This document shows, in pieces, positions 1-6,760 of a DNA stretch of 14,811 bases (its first letter is position 1; every line of letters starts with the position of its first letter). The position numbers were made by a program, and so were the translations under genes. The stretch comes from Ruminococcaceae bacterium UBA3329 (GTDB lineage Bacteria; Bacillota; Clostridia; Oscillospirales; Acutalibacteraceae). Below the pieces are notes generated by a model. The model did no database searches. It was given only the letters and a program-made list of their open reading frames with translations, and was not told the origin of the DNA. The stretch covers positions 1-14,811 of the forward strand of contig DERX01000041.1 in the NCBI GenBank assembly GCA_002361875.1, given 5' to 3'.

Positions 1-3
1 TAT

Positions 4-37
4 AAAAAAACTGACTTTTATTATTTGAAAAAGTCAG
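4..37 (-). terminator. Rho-independent terminator after the dockerin protein gene
   Basis: A perfect 9-bp stem pairs 11-19 with 29-37 around a 9-nt loop. On the minus strand it is followed by seven T residues (complement of 4-10). It lies about 20 bp past the stop codon of the dockerin protein gene and closes that transcription unit. Confidence 0.85.
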
Positions 38-56
38 CTTTTACTGTTATAATGCT

Positions 57-1934
57 TTAAAATTGCTTTATTTCACCGCTTTTGTATTTGAAGATAAGCA
101 ATGCGTCACCTATATCAACAGTGCCGTTTTTGTTTGTGTCAGCCGCTTTCTGTGCATCAGCAGACAATGTTTTCTCACCTGATTTATGCTTAAAAATCAA
201 AAGCGCATCAGCTATTTGAATTTTTCCGTTTAAATCAACATCGCCGAGAGTAAAATTCGAAGGTGCAGACGGTTGAGATGGTTGAGTTAGGTCAGGAGTT
301 ACAGGGGTTTCCGGCGGGTCATAGATTACCGTAACAGAGTAAGTTTTCTTTGAGCCGTTTTCCGCCGTAACAACAACTTCAATGATGTTTTTTCCGCTTT
401 TAAGTGTAATATTCCCTGTTCCGCTAATCTTTGCTTTAGAGCTTACAGGCGTTGCCGCAACGGTAAATTTATTGTGTTTTACAGTACCTAAATCCAATTT
501 TGTATTTGTACCGTCAAAGTCAGAAATATAGTCCTTGTTTGTTACATTGTCTGTAAAATAAAGTGCCTTTAACCAGTTATTCGGATCGAAATTATTGCTT
601 GACGGGAGCTTGCATACAGTTTTCGGCATATTTCTATAATACGGAATAATAAAAGTAAAGCTTTTATCAAGTATTCCGAGTTCACTATAAGTCTTTTTTA
701 TAGAATGCGCCTCGTAATAAGGCGCCATAATATTGCCCATATATTGATGAGCTGCAACGCCGCCCGAGGTATTAAACTTTTGGAAATACATTGTATTTTG
801 CCTATATACACTGTTAATATAACCGTTGCCTATCCAAATTGCTCCGCCGACAATAGCCTTGTACTGTGAATTCCACGGGAGCATATATTTTGCTTTGTTT
901 GCATCGGAAGAGGTTGCGCCAGTAGCATATTTAAGTCCGTTTGCAATCGGATATTTTCCTTGATTTGCATTGATATTATAGAAGTTATAATATCCTTTAT
1001 AGCCTATTGTTCCCCTATCGTCAATTTGTGTCCCTTTACCTTTGACAGAATTGCTGCCGTTCTTTCCGACCTCTTGAATAGTGCGTGAAGCAAGATGATA
1101 AGGACTTACCTTTGTTTTTTCAGCAGCTTTAATATAAGCTTCGGCATAAAGTAAAGAATTTCCGTCTGTGTCCTTAATCTTAACACCGTCCATAAAAGAT
1201 CCGTCAAGTATTTTTTTTACACCGCTGAGTGTCTGCGTTTCCTTGTCATAAGATAGACTTTCAAACATAAACACATCGTCAATATTAAGAAAATTTCTCG
1301 GATCCATATAATAGGCAATAGTTTTAGTATTTGCCTGATACCAACCGCCCGCATCCTGCATAATGTATTTGCCTGTTCGCCAGTTGTAACAGCCGGAAGC
1401 AGTTGAACGGTAAGAAATAGGACTGCTGCTCGGAATCAAGCTTCTTCCCACATACCCTTGCTGGTCTGTGCCGAAAAGCGAGTTCCAATCAAGCTTTGTG
1501 TCATAAAACACAAATTTCCAATTAGGGTAATATTTTAAAATATTTTCTATGTAAGATTTATATTCACTTGGAACACCGTTAGGCATTATAAAATCTTGCT
1601 CAACTATTACATATTGAGTTGAAATATAACCGGTGTATTCTTTACTTCTGTATGTAAATTTTATTTGATACCATGTTTTATTTACTTTATCGTTTTTGGC
1701 ATTAACCTTTTTAAGAACGGTCACATTATGCCCTGTCGATAACTGAACATTATTACCGTCACCATCTTCTAACTTCGAATTATCGGTTCCCGCACCTACA
1801 CGAATATTTACATTATCAGCGGACACTATTCCATTTTTAACTTCGGCCGAAACAGCAAAAAAGCAGGACATACTTATAATGAAAGAAGCACAGAGCAGAA
1901 TTGAAACTATTTTGTGCCAAGAATTTCTAACCAT
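57..1934 (-). CDS. Secreted SH3 / glucosaminidase / cadherin-like / dockerin protein
   Basis: The 625-residue product has a signal peptide (hydrophobic 9-28, likely cleavage after AVSA at 30). A bacterial SH3-like domain (about 31-111) follows, with NVNIRVGAG and a GYIS end. Next is a LytB/GH73-like endo-beta-N-acetylglucosaminidase region (about 205-390), in which Glu288 of SRTIQEVG is the candidate catalytic acid and GYYNFYNI is typical of the family. A cadherin-like beta-sandwich (about 455-538, ending KKTYSVTVIY) and a Pro/Thr linker (539-560) lead to a C-terminal type I dockerin (564-621). The dockerin has two calcium loops, DVDLNGKIQIAD and DTNKNGTVDIGD, each followed by ALLIFK and KSGE. 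The predicted role is cleavage of glycan strands in peptidoglycan or a related polymer outside the cell, with the dockerin docking the enzyme to a cohesin. A membrane-anchored cohesin is encoded 1.7 kb upstream on the same strand. The start is supported by AAGGG about 9 nt upstream and the signal peptide directly after it. Domain calls are firm; substrate is inferred. Confidence 0.9.
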   Translation of the reverse strand: MVRNSWHKIVSILLCASFIISMSCFFAVSAEVKNGIVSADNVNIRVGAGTDNSKLEDGDGNNVQLSTGHNVTVLKKVNAKNDKVNKTWYQIKFTYRSKEYTGYISTQYVIVEQDFIMPNGVPSEYKSYIENILKYYPNWKFVFYDTKLDWNSLFGTDQQGYVGRSLIPSSSPISYRSTASGCYNWRTGKYIMQDAGGWYQANTKTIAYYMDPRNFLNIDDVFMFESLSYDKETQTLSGVKKILDGSFMDGVKIKDTDGNSLLYAEAYIKAAEKTKVSPYHLASRTIQEVGKNGSNSVKGKGTQIDDRGTIGYKGYYNFYNINANQGKYPIANGLKYATGATSSDANKAKYMLPWNSQYKAIVGGAIWIGNGYINSVYRQNTMYFQKFNTSGGVAAHQYMGNIMAPYYEAHSIKKTYSELGILDKSFTFIIPYYRNMPKTVCKLPSSNNFDPNNWLKALYFTDNVTNKDYISDFDGTNTKLDLGTVKHNKFTVAATPVSSKAKISGTGNITLKSGKNIIEVVVTAENGSKKTYSVTVIYDPPETPVTPDLTQPSQPSAPSNFTLGDVDLNGKIQIADALLIFKHKSGEKTLSADAQKAADTNKNGTVDIGDALLIFKYKSGEIKQF

Positions 1935-1968
1935 TATATCACGCCCTTTTTCGATAATATTTTATTAT

Positions 1969-1997
1969 ATATTATCAAAAAATTGCTTTTTCGTCAA
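1969..1997 (-). promoter_or_regulatory. Possible promoter for the dockerin protein gene
   Basis: TTGACG (1992-1997) overlaps the stop of the upstream gene. It is followed after 17 nt by TAATAT (1969-1974), which matches the -10 consensus at only 4 of 6 positions. The short AT-rich gap has no clear terminator, so read-through from the GHL10 gene is also possible. Confidence 0.3.
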
Positions 1998-3217
1998 GTT
2001 ACAGATGATGGAAAATGGCGTTTTAATGCACTTGTTATATTATTTTTTTCCTGTTCAATCCCCTCATCGCCGTCTTTGTAAAGAAACGATGCAGAATAAT
2101 ACACAAAACCCGCATTTTTATAGTTTTTACAAATAAAATCAATTTCCTTTGAAATGACATCTCGGCTTTTCCATTCGTCTTTACCGTCCTTTGCGTAGCT
2201 GTCGGTTGTACCGGACTTGTAAACAGCAAGACCTACAAGCAGTTTTCCACTGTCACCTGTTAAATCGACCCACTTTTGAAGCGTTTCGGCAAACGGCTGA
2301 ACGGAATTTTCAAAGCCGAAATAGATTTGCGGAATTATGTAATCGACATAAGACTCAGAGGTTGCCCAAAGCTTAACATCGGCATAATAGCTGTTTATAT
2401 TTTGCTCTATATTGCTTATGGGACTTATTGAAAACACTTTATTGTATTTTTTTATAAGCGTGTAAACAGATGAAATAAGCGAATTTACATTTTCGCGGCG
2501 AAAATCGGAAAGTGACAGACCTCCGCCGTCGGATTTATAATTTTCATAATATGAAGAATCAAACGCCCTGTCCGTTCCCGGATAAAAATAATCGTCAAAA
2601 TGTATTCCGTCAATGTCGTAATTTTGGAGGATTTCGCGTATTCCGTCAATAATATGCCTTTTAACCTGTCCGTCAGCAGGGTTATAATAAACACCGTTTT
2701 GCGAGTGAATAAGCATCTGTTCATTTTCTGAATTTAATGCGTCATATTGGAAATATCCTTTTTTTATAACGGACACGTCATCTGCTTTATTGATTCTGTA
2801 AGGATTTATCCAGCACCAAAGCTTAACACATTTTTCTCGGCAAACACGGCTAAAGCACTCAAGTACATCAAATTTGAGATTACCGTCAGCATCAGCACAA
2901 TATTTGCTTACAGGGAAAATATCGGATTTGTAAAATGCATCGTCAAAGGCTCTAACATGCAAAATAACGGTATTTACAGCATATTCCTCAAGTCTGTCAA
3001 TTGCATTTTCAATATTTTCGGTAAATTCGCTTTCTGAATTTGATTTCTTCACAAGCTCTTCAATCTCGTTATAATAAATCCACGCCGCAACAATGCGTTC
3101 CGTATTATATATACTCTCGGTTTCTTTTTCCGATACGTTCGGATTATCCTTTTGCGGAACAGCACATGATGAAAAAAGCAAAATGACCGCTGCACAAATT
3201 GAAAATACCCTTTTCAA
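1994..3217 (-). CDS. GHL10-type glycoside hydrolase lipoprotein
   Basis: The 407-residue protein has a lipoprotein signal peptide whose hydrophobic stretch ends in LLFSSC, with Cys18 as the lipidation site. The rest is a TIM-barrel of the glycosyl-hydrolase-like 10 family (PF02638). Visible hallmarks are VAAWIYYN (43-50), VNTVILHVRAFDDAFY (81-96), LWCWINPYR (133-141), the active-site-region motif GIHFDDYFYP (204-213), ISPISN (264-269) and VDYIIPQIYF (291-300). The enzyme is expected on the outer face of the membrane acting on a glycan; family substrates are poorly defined, with cell-wall glycans and amylose-like chains both suggested. The start is TTG, preceded by AGGGAG about 9 nt upstream. 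An in-frame TAG lies immediately before the TTG, and no early ATG would keep the signal peptide, so this start is secure. The gene follows the 37-codon gene with zero spacing. Confidence 0.88.
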   Translation of the reverse strand: MKRVFSICAAVILLFSSCAVPQKDNPNVSEKETESIYNTERIVAAWIYYNEIEELVKKSNSESEFTENIENAIDRLEEYAVNTVILHVRAFDDAFYKSDIFPVSKYCADADGNLKFDVLECFSRVCREKCVKLWCWINPYRINKADDVSVIKKGYFQYDALNSENEQMLIHSQNGVYYNPADGQVKRHIIDGIREILQNYDIDGIHFDDYFYPGTDRAFDSSYYENYKSDGGGLSLSDFRRENVNSLISSVYTLIKKYNKVFSISPISNIEQNINSYYADVKLWATSESYVDYIIPQIYFGFENSVQPFAETLQKWVDLTGDSGKLLVGLAVYKSGTTDSYAKDGKDEWKSRDVISKEIDFICKNYKNAGFVYYSASFLYKDGDEGIEQEKNNITSALKRHFPSSVT

Positions 3218-3331
3218 CTATATTACTCCCTGTTTCTTTAACCGTTTTATTTGATTTTCCGTAAGTATTCCCTTTTCAATCAGCCGTTTAATGATTTTGA
3301 TTTGTTCTTCCGTCAACTGTATATTATCCAT
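3218..3331 (-). CDS. Small 37-residue helical protein, coupled to the GHL10 gene
   Basis: A 37-codon ATG frame has a GGTGAT Shine-Dalgarno element 3 nt before the start, the same element seen at two other genes here. The peptide is charged and likely two-helical. It carries an internal near-repeat, LTEEQIK..(I)KRLIEKGI followed by LTENQIKRLKKQGVI, and loosely resembles SHOCT-type short C-terminal domains. I do not recognise a named family. Its TAG stop is directly followed, in the same frame, by the TTG start of the GHL10 lipoprotein, and the Shine-Dalgarno sequence of that gene lies within its last codons. This favours translational coupling or reinitiation. It is the first gene after the terminator at 3380-3406. 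It could be a leader peptide or a small regulatory or structural protein; no function can be assigned from sequence. Confidence 0.6.
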   Translation of the reverse strand: MDNIQLTEEQIKIIKRLIEKGILTENQIKRLKKQGVI

Positions 3332-3379
3332 ATCATCACCGATAAATGATATGACGGACAAGAGCAATATATTACAGCA

Positions 3380-3406
3380 AAAAAATGCTCTCCTAAAAAG
3401 GAGAGC
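3380..3406 (-). terminator. Rho-independent terminator after the zinc ribbon gene
   Basis: A perfect 8-bp GC-rich stem (3387-3394 with 3399-3406) encloses a 4-nt loop and is followed on the minus strand by a run of seven T residues. It begins 7 bp past the stop of the zinc ribbon gene and separates the cohesin unit from the GHL10/dockerin unit. The plus-strand side also ends in a T-rich stretch. Confidence 0.9.
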
Positions 3407-3413
3407 GAAATTT

Positions 3414-3605
3414 TTATTTCAGTATTTCGGGCTTTTGAACCTTACTGTAAACAATGCTTGCGCACTCCTTACAAATTGTGTGCTCAACAACCGTTCCGAA
3501 AGCGCCCGCTTTATCTCTGTAAACCATTCCATCGCCAAGCTGATAGCCTTTTGTAAGGTCGGAAGAACCGCAATACGGACATTCTTTGATTATAATGTTT
3601 TTCAT
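3414..3605 (-). CDS. Small zinc ribbon protein
   Basis: This 63-residue protein has two cysteine pairs, CPYC (Cys9, Cys12) and CKEC (Cys45, Cys48). The spacing fits one zinc ribbon with a beta-rich centre (GDGMVYRDKAGAFGTVVEHT). There is no signal peptide or membrane segment, so it is expected in the cytoplasm. The start has AGGAG about 10 nt upstream, lying within the end of the cohesin gene, and only 6 bp separate the two genes, so they share a transcript that ends at the terminator just downstream. Short zinc ribbons of this kind are common and mostly uncharacterised in clostridia; nucleic-acid or protein binding is plausible but unproven. A link to the cohesin is suggested only by operon position. 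Confidence 0.8.
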   Translation of the reverse strand: MKNIIIKECPYCGSSDLTKGYQLGDGMVYRDKAGAFGTVVEHTICKECASIVYSKVQKPEILK

Positions 3606-3611
3606 AAACGA

Positions 3612-4400
3612 TTATCTCCTCGTTTTTCTCTTTTTGCTTTTATTCTTTTTATGTTTACCTTTATTGCATTTAGTTTCAAAAAGGATTGCCGCAATCACAA
3701 TAATTGCCGTTACAACAGACCCAATAATTATACGCTTTTGGCTTTCTTCATCATTTTTATCAGCCGAGGAATTTTCATCAATGTTTTTCGTCGAATTTTC
3801 AGTTATATTTTGCGATGTATTCTGTACATTTTCAGTATTTTCAGAAACAGATGATTCAGAAGCAGTACTTTCCACCGATGAAGATTCGGTATTTGATTCA
3901 GTGACAGGATTATTATTGATTATGTTAATTTTGCCGTTATCAAACTCCGGTGTAACCGTGCCTGTTTTTGATATCGCTTTATTGCCGCTTACAGAAAGCA
4001 TGATGTCTTTTTCGCCTACCGCCGTGTCACTTGCCACAAATGTGATCGAAACGAATTTACCTGCCGTAGAAAGTGAGGCAGATGAATCGTTATAATCAAT
4101 TTGAATATAAGATTTACTGCTGTTTTGAACATCCTTAAACGAAACAGCGTCACTGCCTGCTGTTACAATAGGGCCGACATTTAAATCAAGAAACTGCATA
4201 GCATTTTTGTCATACTCAACCAATAATGTTGCCGATTTAAGCTGTGAATAGTCGCTTATAAAAATATCAACCGTAAATTCGTCACCTGCAAAAACCTCAC
4301 TGTCGGAAACGGTGAATTTAATGCTTTTGGCGGCAAATGAGGGCAATGCAAGCACTGTCGAGATAACAAAAACGAGGAAAAGAGAAATAAACTTTTTCAT
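3612..4400 (-). CDS. Membrane-anchored cohesin-domain protein
   Basis: The 262-residue protein has a signal peptide (1-23, cleavage near PSFAA), then one cohesin-type beta-sandwich (about 26-160). Characteristic stretches are SEVFAGDEFTVDIFISD (34-50), ATLLVEYDKNAMQFLDLNVG (57-76), GKFVSITFVAS (114-124) and PEFDNGKINI (151-160). A low-complexity Ser/Asn/Glu/Thr linker (161-220) leads to a transmembrane helix (about 224-241) and a strongly basic tail (KGKHKKNKSKKRKTRR). This topology puts the cohesin outside the cell and the tail in the cytoplasm. There is no LPXTG motif or SLH domain, so anchoring is by the helix itself. Cohesins bind dockerins, and the window encodes a dockerin enzyme, making this a candidate single-cohesin anchoring scaffoldin. 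A GGTG element sits 6 nt before the ATG, and a good promoter lies upstream. Similar beta-sandwich folds exist, but the layout matches cohesin well. Confidence 0.87.
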   Translation of the reverse strand: MKKFISLFLVFVISTVLALPSFAAKSIKFTVSDSEVFAGDEFTVDIFISDYSQLKSATLLVEYDKNAMQFLDLNVGPIVTAGSDAVSFKDVQNSSKSYIQIDYNDSSASLSTAGKFVSITFVASDTAVGEKDIMLSVSGNKAISKTGTVTPEFDNGKINIINNNPVTESNTESSSVESTASESSVSENTENVQNTSQNITENSTKNIDENSSADKNDEESQKRIIIGSVVTAIIVIAAILFETKCNKGKHKKNKSKKRKTRR

Positions 4401-4438
4401 ATTTTACACCAAATAAATATAAATTAAAAAGTAAAGGT

Positions 4439-4467
4439 ATTTTATCATAAAAACATCATTTTTACAA
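4439..4467 (-). promoter_or_regulatory. Sigma-A promoter of the cohesin-zinc ribbon operon
   Basis: TTGTAA (4462-4467), a 17-nt spacer and TAAAAT (4439-4444) with an extended TG motif form a strong vegetative promoter. It starts 7 bp beyond the racemase stop codon. No terminator separates it from the racemase gene, so some read-through is likely. Confidence 0.7.
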
Positions 4468-4473
4468 GCGGAA

Positions 4474-5253
4474 TTACAAAATTGAAATATTTGCCTGCTT
4501 TTTACATTCAACAACTGCATTTCCCGAAAGAATAAGCGTGTCTTTATTTGCTTCAATGCCCAAAATTCCGCCCGGTTCTTTTACTTCCAATGAAATATTT
4601 TTTCCTGTGCTGAAAAAAAGATAAGCTCCTGTTGCCGCCGTTCCGCTGGCACAGGAATTTTCCCAATAAAGAGTGTCGCTTTCAGGCACAAAGACAAGAG
4701 GAGTAAGAGTATTTGTGCTTTTTTCAAATATCATTATGCCGAGAGCACTCGCATTTATATCACTGCTGATTTGCTTTATTACCTTTTCCGAATCAAAATC
4801 AACGAGAGATTTTTCAGCAATTATATGTGAAATCCCTTCAAGGTAAACTATAGGAAAATTATATTTCTTATTTTCTGTTTCAAAGCTGACATCACCAATT
4901 AATGCAGTGTTTTGAAGGTATGCGCTGAATTTGAATTTGCTTTCAGGATTTTGAATAGGTTTAATCGACACTGATTTTCCCGAAAGGCAAACGCTTATTT
5001 CACTCTTAAAGGGGTTGTCTTTCAAGTAGAGCGCCGCCGCAGAAAGAGCCGCATTGCCGCAAAATTCACCGCCTGCCATTCTGACACAAATGTCATATCC
5101 GTCTTTTTCTTCAATAAATCCTACCTGCTCGCCGCGTTTTTCTTTTAGTAAAAGTTCAGAAGCAACAAAAGGCTGAAGCTCCCGTCCCACGGGAGTTTCA
5201 ACCAATATTGTTATATTTTCAGTCGGATTTATCACATAATAATCAATATTCAT
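4474..5253 (-). CDS. DapF-fold amino acid racemase/epimerase (possibly histidine-type)
   Basis: The 259-residue protein has the two-cysteine PLP-independent racemase layout. MAGGEFCGNAALSAAA supplies Cys65 and YWENSCASGTAATGAY supplies Cys201, placed where DapF and the staphylopine enzyme CntK carry their catalytic thiols. The length fits the family. The second motif differs from the DapF hallmark (ACGTGA preceded by an ER pair that holds the distal carboxylate of diaminopimelate); the Arg is not evident here. A substrate other than diaminopimelate is therefore likely, and histidine or another imported amino acid is the working guess. The start at 5253 overlaps the ATPase stop by 11 bp; a longer upstream frame would run through ATPase codons. 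The local Shine-Dalgarno sequence is weak, so translation is probably coupled to the ATPase gene. Position at the end of an amino acid ABC operon supports action on the imported substrate. Fold confident, specificity not. Confidence 0.8.
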   Translation of the reverse strand: MNIDYYVINPTENITILVETPVGRELQPFVASELLLKEKRGEQVGFIEEKDGYDICVRMAGGEFCGNAALSAAALYLKDNPFKSEISVCLSGKSVSIKPIQNPESKFKFSAYLQNTALIGDVSFETENKKYNFPIVYLEGISHIIAEKSLVDFDSEKVIKQISSDINASALGIMIFEKSTNTLTPLVFVPESDTLYWENSCASGTAATGAYLFFSTGKNISLEVKEPGGILGIEANKDTLILSGNAVVECKKQANISIL

Positions 5254-6004
5254 TTTTACTGTAGTTTTGAAGGAACTGCTTTGTGCGTTCGTTTTTAGTG
5301 TTGGAGAATACCTCGTCGGGAGTACCCTCTTCCACAATTACACCGCCGTCCATAAAAATTACGCGGTCGGAAACCGCTCGTGCAAATTCCATTTCGTGGG
5401 TAACAATTACCATTGTCATTTTTTCTTCTGCAAGCTGTTTAATAACCTTTAAAACCTCACCTGTGAGTTCAGGGTCAAGGGCGGAAGTAGGCTCGTCAAA
5501 GAAAAGTATTTCGGGATTCATTGCAAGCGCTCTTACTATTGAAAGACGCTGCTGCTGACCGCCTGAAAGCTCGCCGGGATATGCATTAACCTTGTCCTCA
5601 AGTCCCATTTTTTTAAGAAGCTCCATAGCCTCTTCCATTACCTCGTTTTTATTTCTTCCCTGAACGGAAATCGGGGCATCAATAACATTTTTCAGCACAG
5701 ACCAATGGGGAAAAAGATTAAAATTCTGAAAGACCAATCCGAAACAATGACGGAATTTATTTAAATTTTTATCATAAACCGTTTTACCGTTTTTCTGTAA
5801 GCAAACATTTTCACCCATATATGAAAATTCGCCGCCGTCAACCGTTTCAAGCAGTGTTGCACAACGCAAAAGAGTCGATTTTCCTGAACCCGACGGACCG
5901 ATAACCGAAACAACCTCACCTTTGTCAACACTTAATGAAATATCTTTTAAAACATGATTGCCACCAAAGCTTTTTTGAATGTTGGACATTTTTAAAATGT
6001 TCAT
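5243..6004 (-). CDS. Polar amino acid ABC transporter ATP-binding protein
   Basis: This 253-residue ATPase belongs to the GlnQ/HisP type. It has Walker A GPSGSGKST (36-44), a Q-loop in VFQNFNLFPH (91-100), the signature LSGGQQQR (146-153), Walker B ILFFDEPTSALD (166-177) and the switch His203 in VTHE. FNLFPHWSVLKNV is typical of amino acid importers. It powers uptake together with the permease and binding protein encoded just upstream. The gene begins 12 bp after the permease stop, with a GGGGGCGG-rich ribosome-binding region before the ATG. A second Met at residue 6 could also serve as the start. Its 3' end overlaps the racemase start. Confidence 0.95.
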   Translation of the reverse strand: MNILKMSNIQKSFGGNHVLKDISLSVDKGEVVSVIGPSGSGKSTLLRCATLLETVDGGEFSYMGENVCLQKNGKTVYDKNLNKFRHCFGLVFQNFNLFPHWSVLKNVIDAPISVQGRNKNEVMEEAMELLKKMGLEDKVNAYPGELSGGQQQRLSIVRALAMNPEILFFDEPTSALDPELTGEVLKVIKQLAEEKMTMVIVTHEMEFARAVSDRVIFMDGGVIVEEGTPDEVFSNTKNERTKQFLQNYSKNEY

Positions 6005-6016
6005 TATTCCGCCCCC

Positions 6017-6667
6017 TTACATTTTGTAGTAGCTCATAGATTTCTCTACTCTGCTCATCATAAAGCTCACAATAGCATTAAACACATAATAGAAAACACC
6101 TGCTACTACAAACGGGACAAAGCTTGTTTGGGAATTGGCAATTTGTTTTCCGATAGTAAACATTTCCTGATACGAAACCGTAAAAGCCAAAGATGTATCT
6201 TTAACAAGCGTAACAATTTCATTTGTTGCACTCGGTAAAATACGGCGTATTACCTGCGGCAATATGATTTTCAAAAAGGTTTTTGTTTTGGAATACCCGA
6301 GAACTGCCGCCGCCTCATACTGACCGACAGGCATTGACTCAATTCCGCTTCGGTATATCTCTGCAAAATATGCAGCATAGTTAATTGAAAAAGCAATTAC
6401 AACAGGAATGAGTTTTTCTCTTGAAACGCTGATATTAAACAGGTAATAAGGGCCGTATGTAACCGCTATCAGCTGGAGCATCAGCGGTGTTCCGCGGAGT
6501 ATTGAAATAATAAAACGGGTAACGCCCGAAACAATTTTAATTTTGCTTTTAGAAAGCAATGTAACAATCATACCGAGCGGAAGAGAAATTAACAGAGTCA
6601 GAAAAAATATTGCACAGGTTTTTTCAAACCCCTCAAGCATTTTTTCTATCATAATCCATAAATTCAT
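6017..6667 (-). CDS. Polar amino acid ABC transporter permease
   Basis: The 216-residue HisM/GlnP-type membrane protein has several hydrophobic helices, the N-terminal RGTPLMLQL motif (58-66) common to amino acid permeases, and the EAA coupling loop GQYEAAAVLGYSKTKTFLKI (115-134) that contacts the ATPase. A single permease in the operon suggests a homodimer. I place the start at 6667 because AGGAG lies 7 nt before that ATG. The longer frame to 6709 would translate one arm of the hairpin at 6691-6732 and has no comparable ribosome-binding site. The binding protein lies upstream and the ATPase 12 bp downstream. Confidence 0.93.
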   Translation of the reverse strand: MNLWIMIEKMLEGFEKTCAIFFLTLLISLPLGMIVTLLSKSKIKIVSGVTRFIISILRGTPLMLQLIAVTYGPYYLFNISVSREKLIPVVIAFSINYAAYFAEIYRSGIESMPVGQYEAAAVLGYSKTKTFLKIILPQVIRRILPSATNEIVTLVKDTSLAFTVSYQEMFTIGKQIANSQTSFVPFVVAGVFYYVFNAIVSFMMSRVEKSMSYYKM

Positions 6668-6690
6668 AGGGTAACTCCTGTTTTTACACA

Positions 6691-6732
6691 GCGAAATTCC
6701 TGAAAACACATCACAGGTTTTCAGGAAATCGC
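6691..6732 (-). other. Intercistronic stem-loop between binding protein and permease
   Basis: An 11-bp perfect stem (6697-6707 with 6717-6727, 9-nt loop) is extended beyond a small internal bulge by GCGA/TCGC (6691-6694 with 6729-6732). No T run follows on the minus strand, so it is not a standard terminator. In ABC operons such hairpins often stabilise the upstream binding-protein message or cause partial attenuation. Confidence 0.7.
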
Positions 6733-6760
6733 AATAAATATCTTGTTTAATTAAATAAAA

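Noticed and set aside
1951..1976. AT-only inverted repeat (GATAATAT/ATATTATC) as terminator between the GHL10 and dockerin genes
   Set aside because: The stem is entirely weak A-T pairs apart from one closing G-C, has no T run on the minus-strand downstream side, and overlaps the likely promoter region.
3291..4095. Plus-strand open frames of 187 and 169 codons over the cohesin and zinc ribbon genes
   Set aside because: They are antisense to well-supported genes, cross a terminator, have low-complexity hydrophobic translations and no ribosome-binding sites.
5254..5337. Longer racemase start reaching 5337
   Set aside because: The extra 28 residues come from another frame of ATPase codons; the family begins at MNIDYYVINP.
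6668..6709. Longer permease start reaching 6709
   Set aside because: The extra codons lie in the intercistronic hairpin, and AGGAG points to the ATG at 6667.
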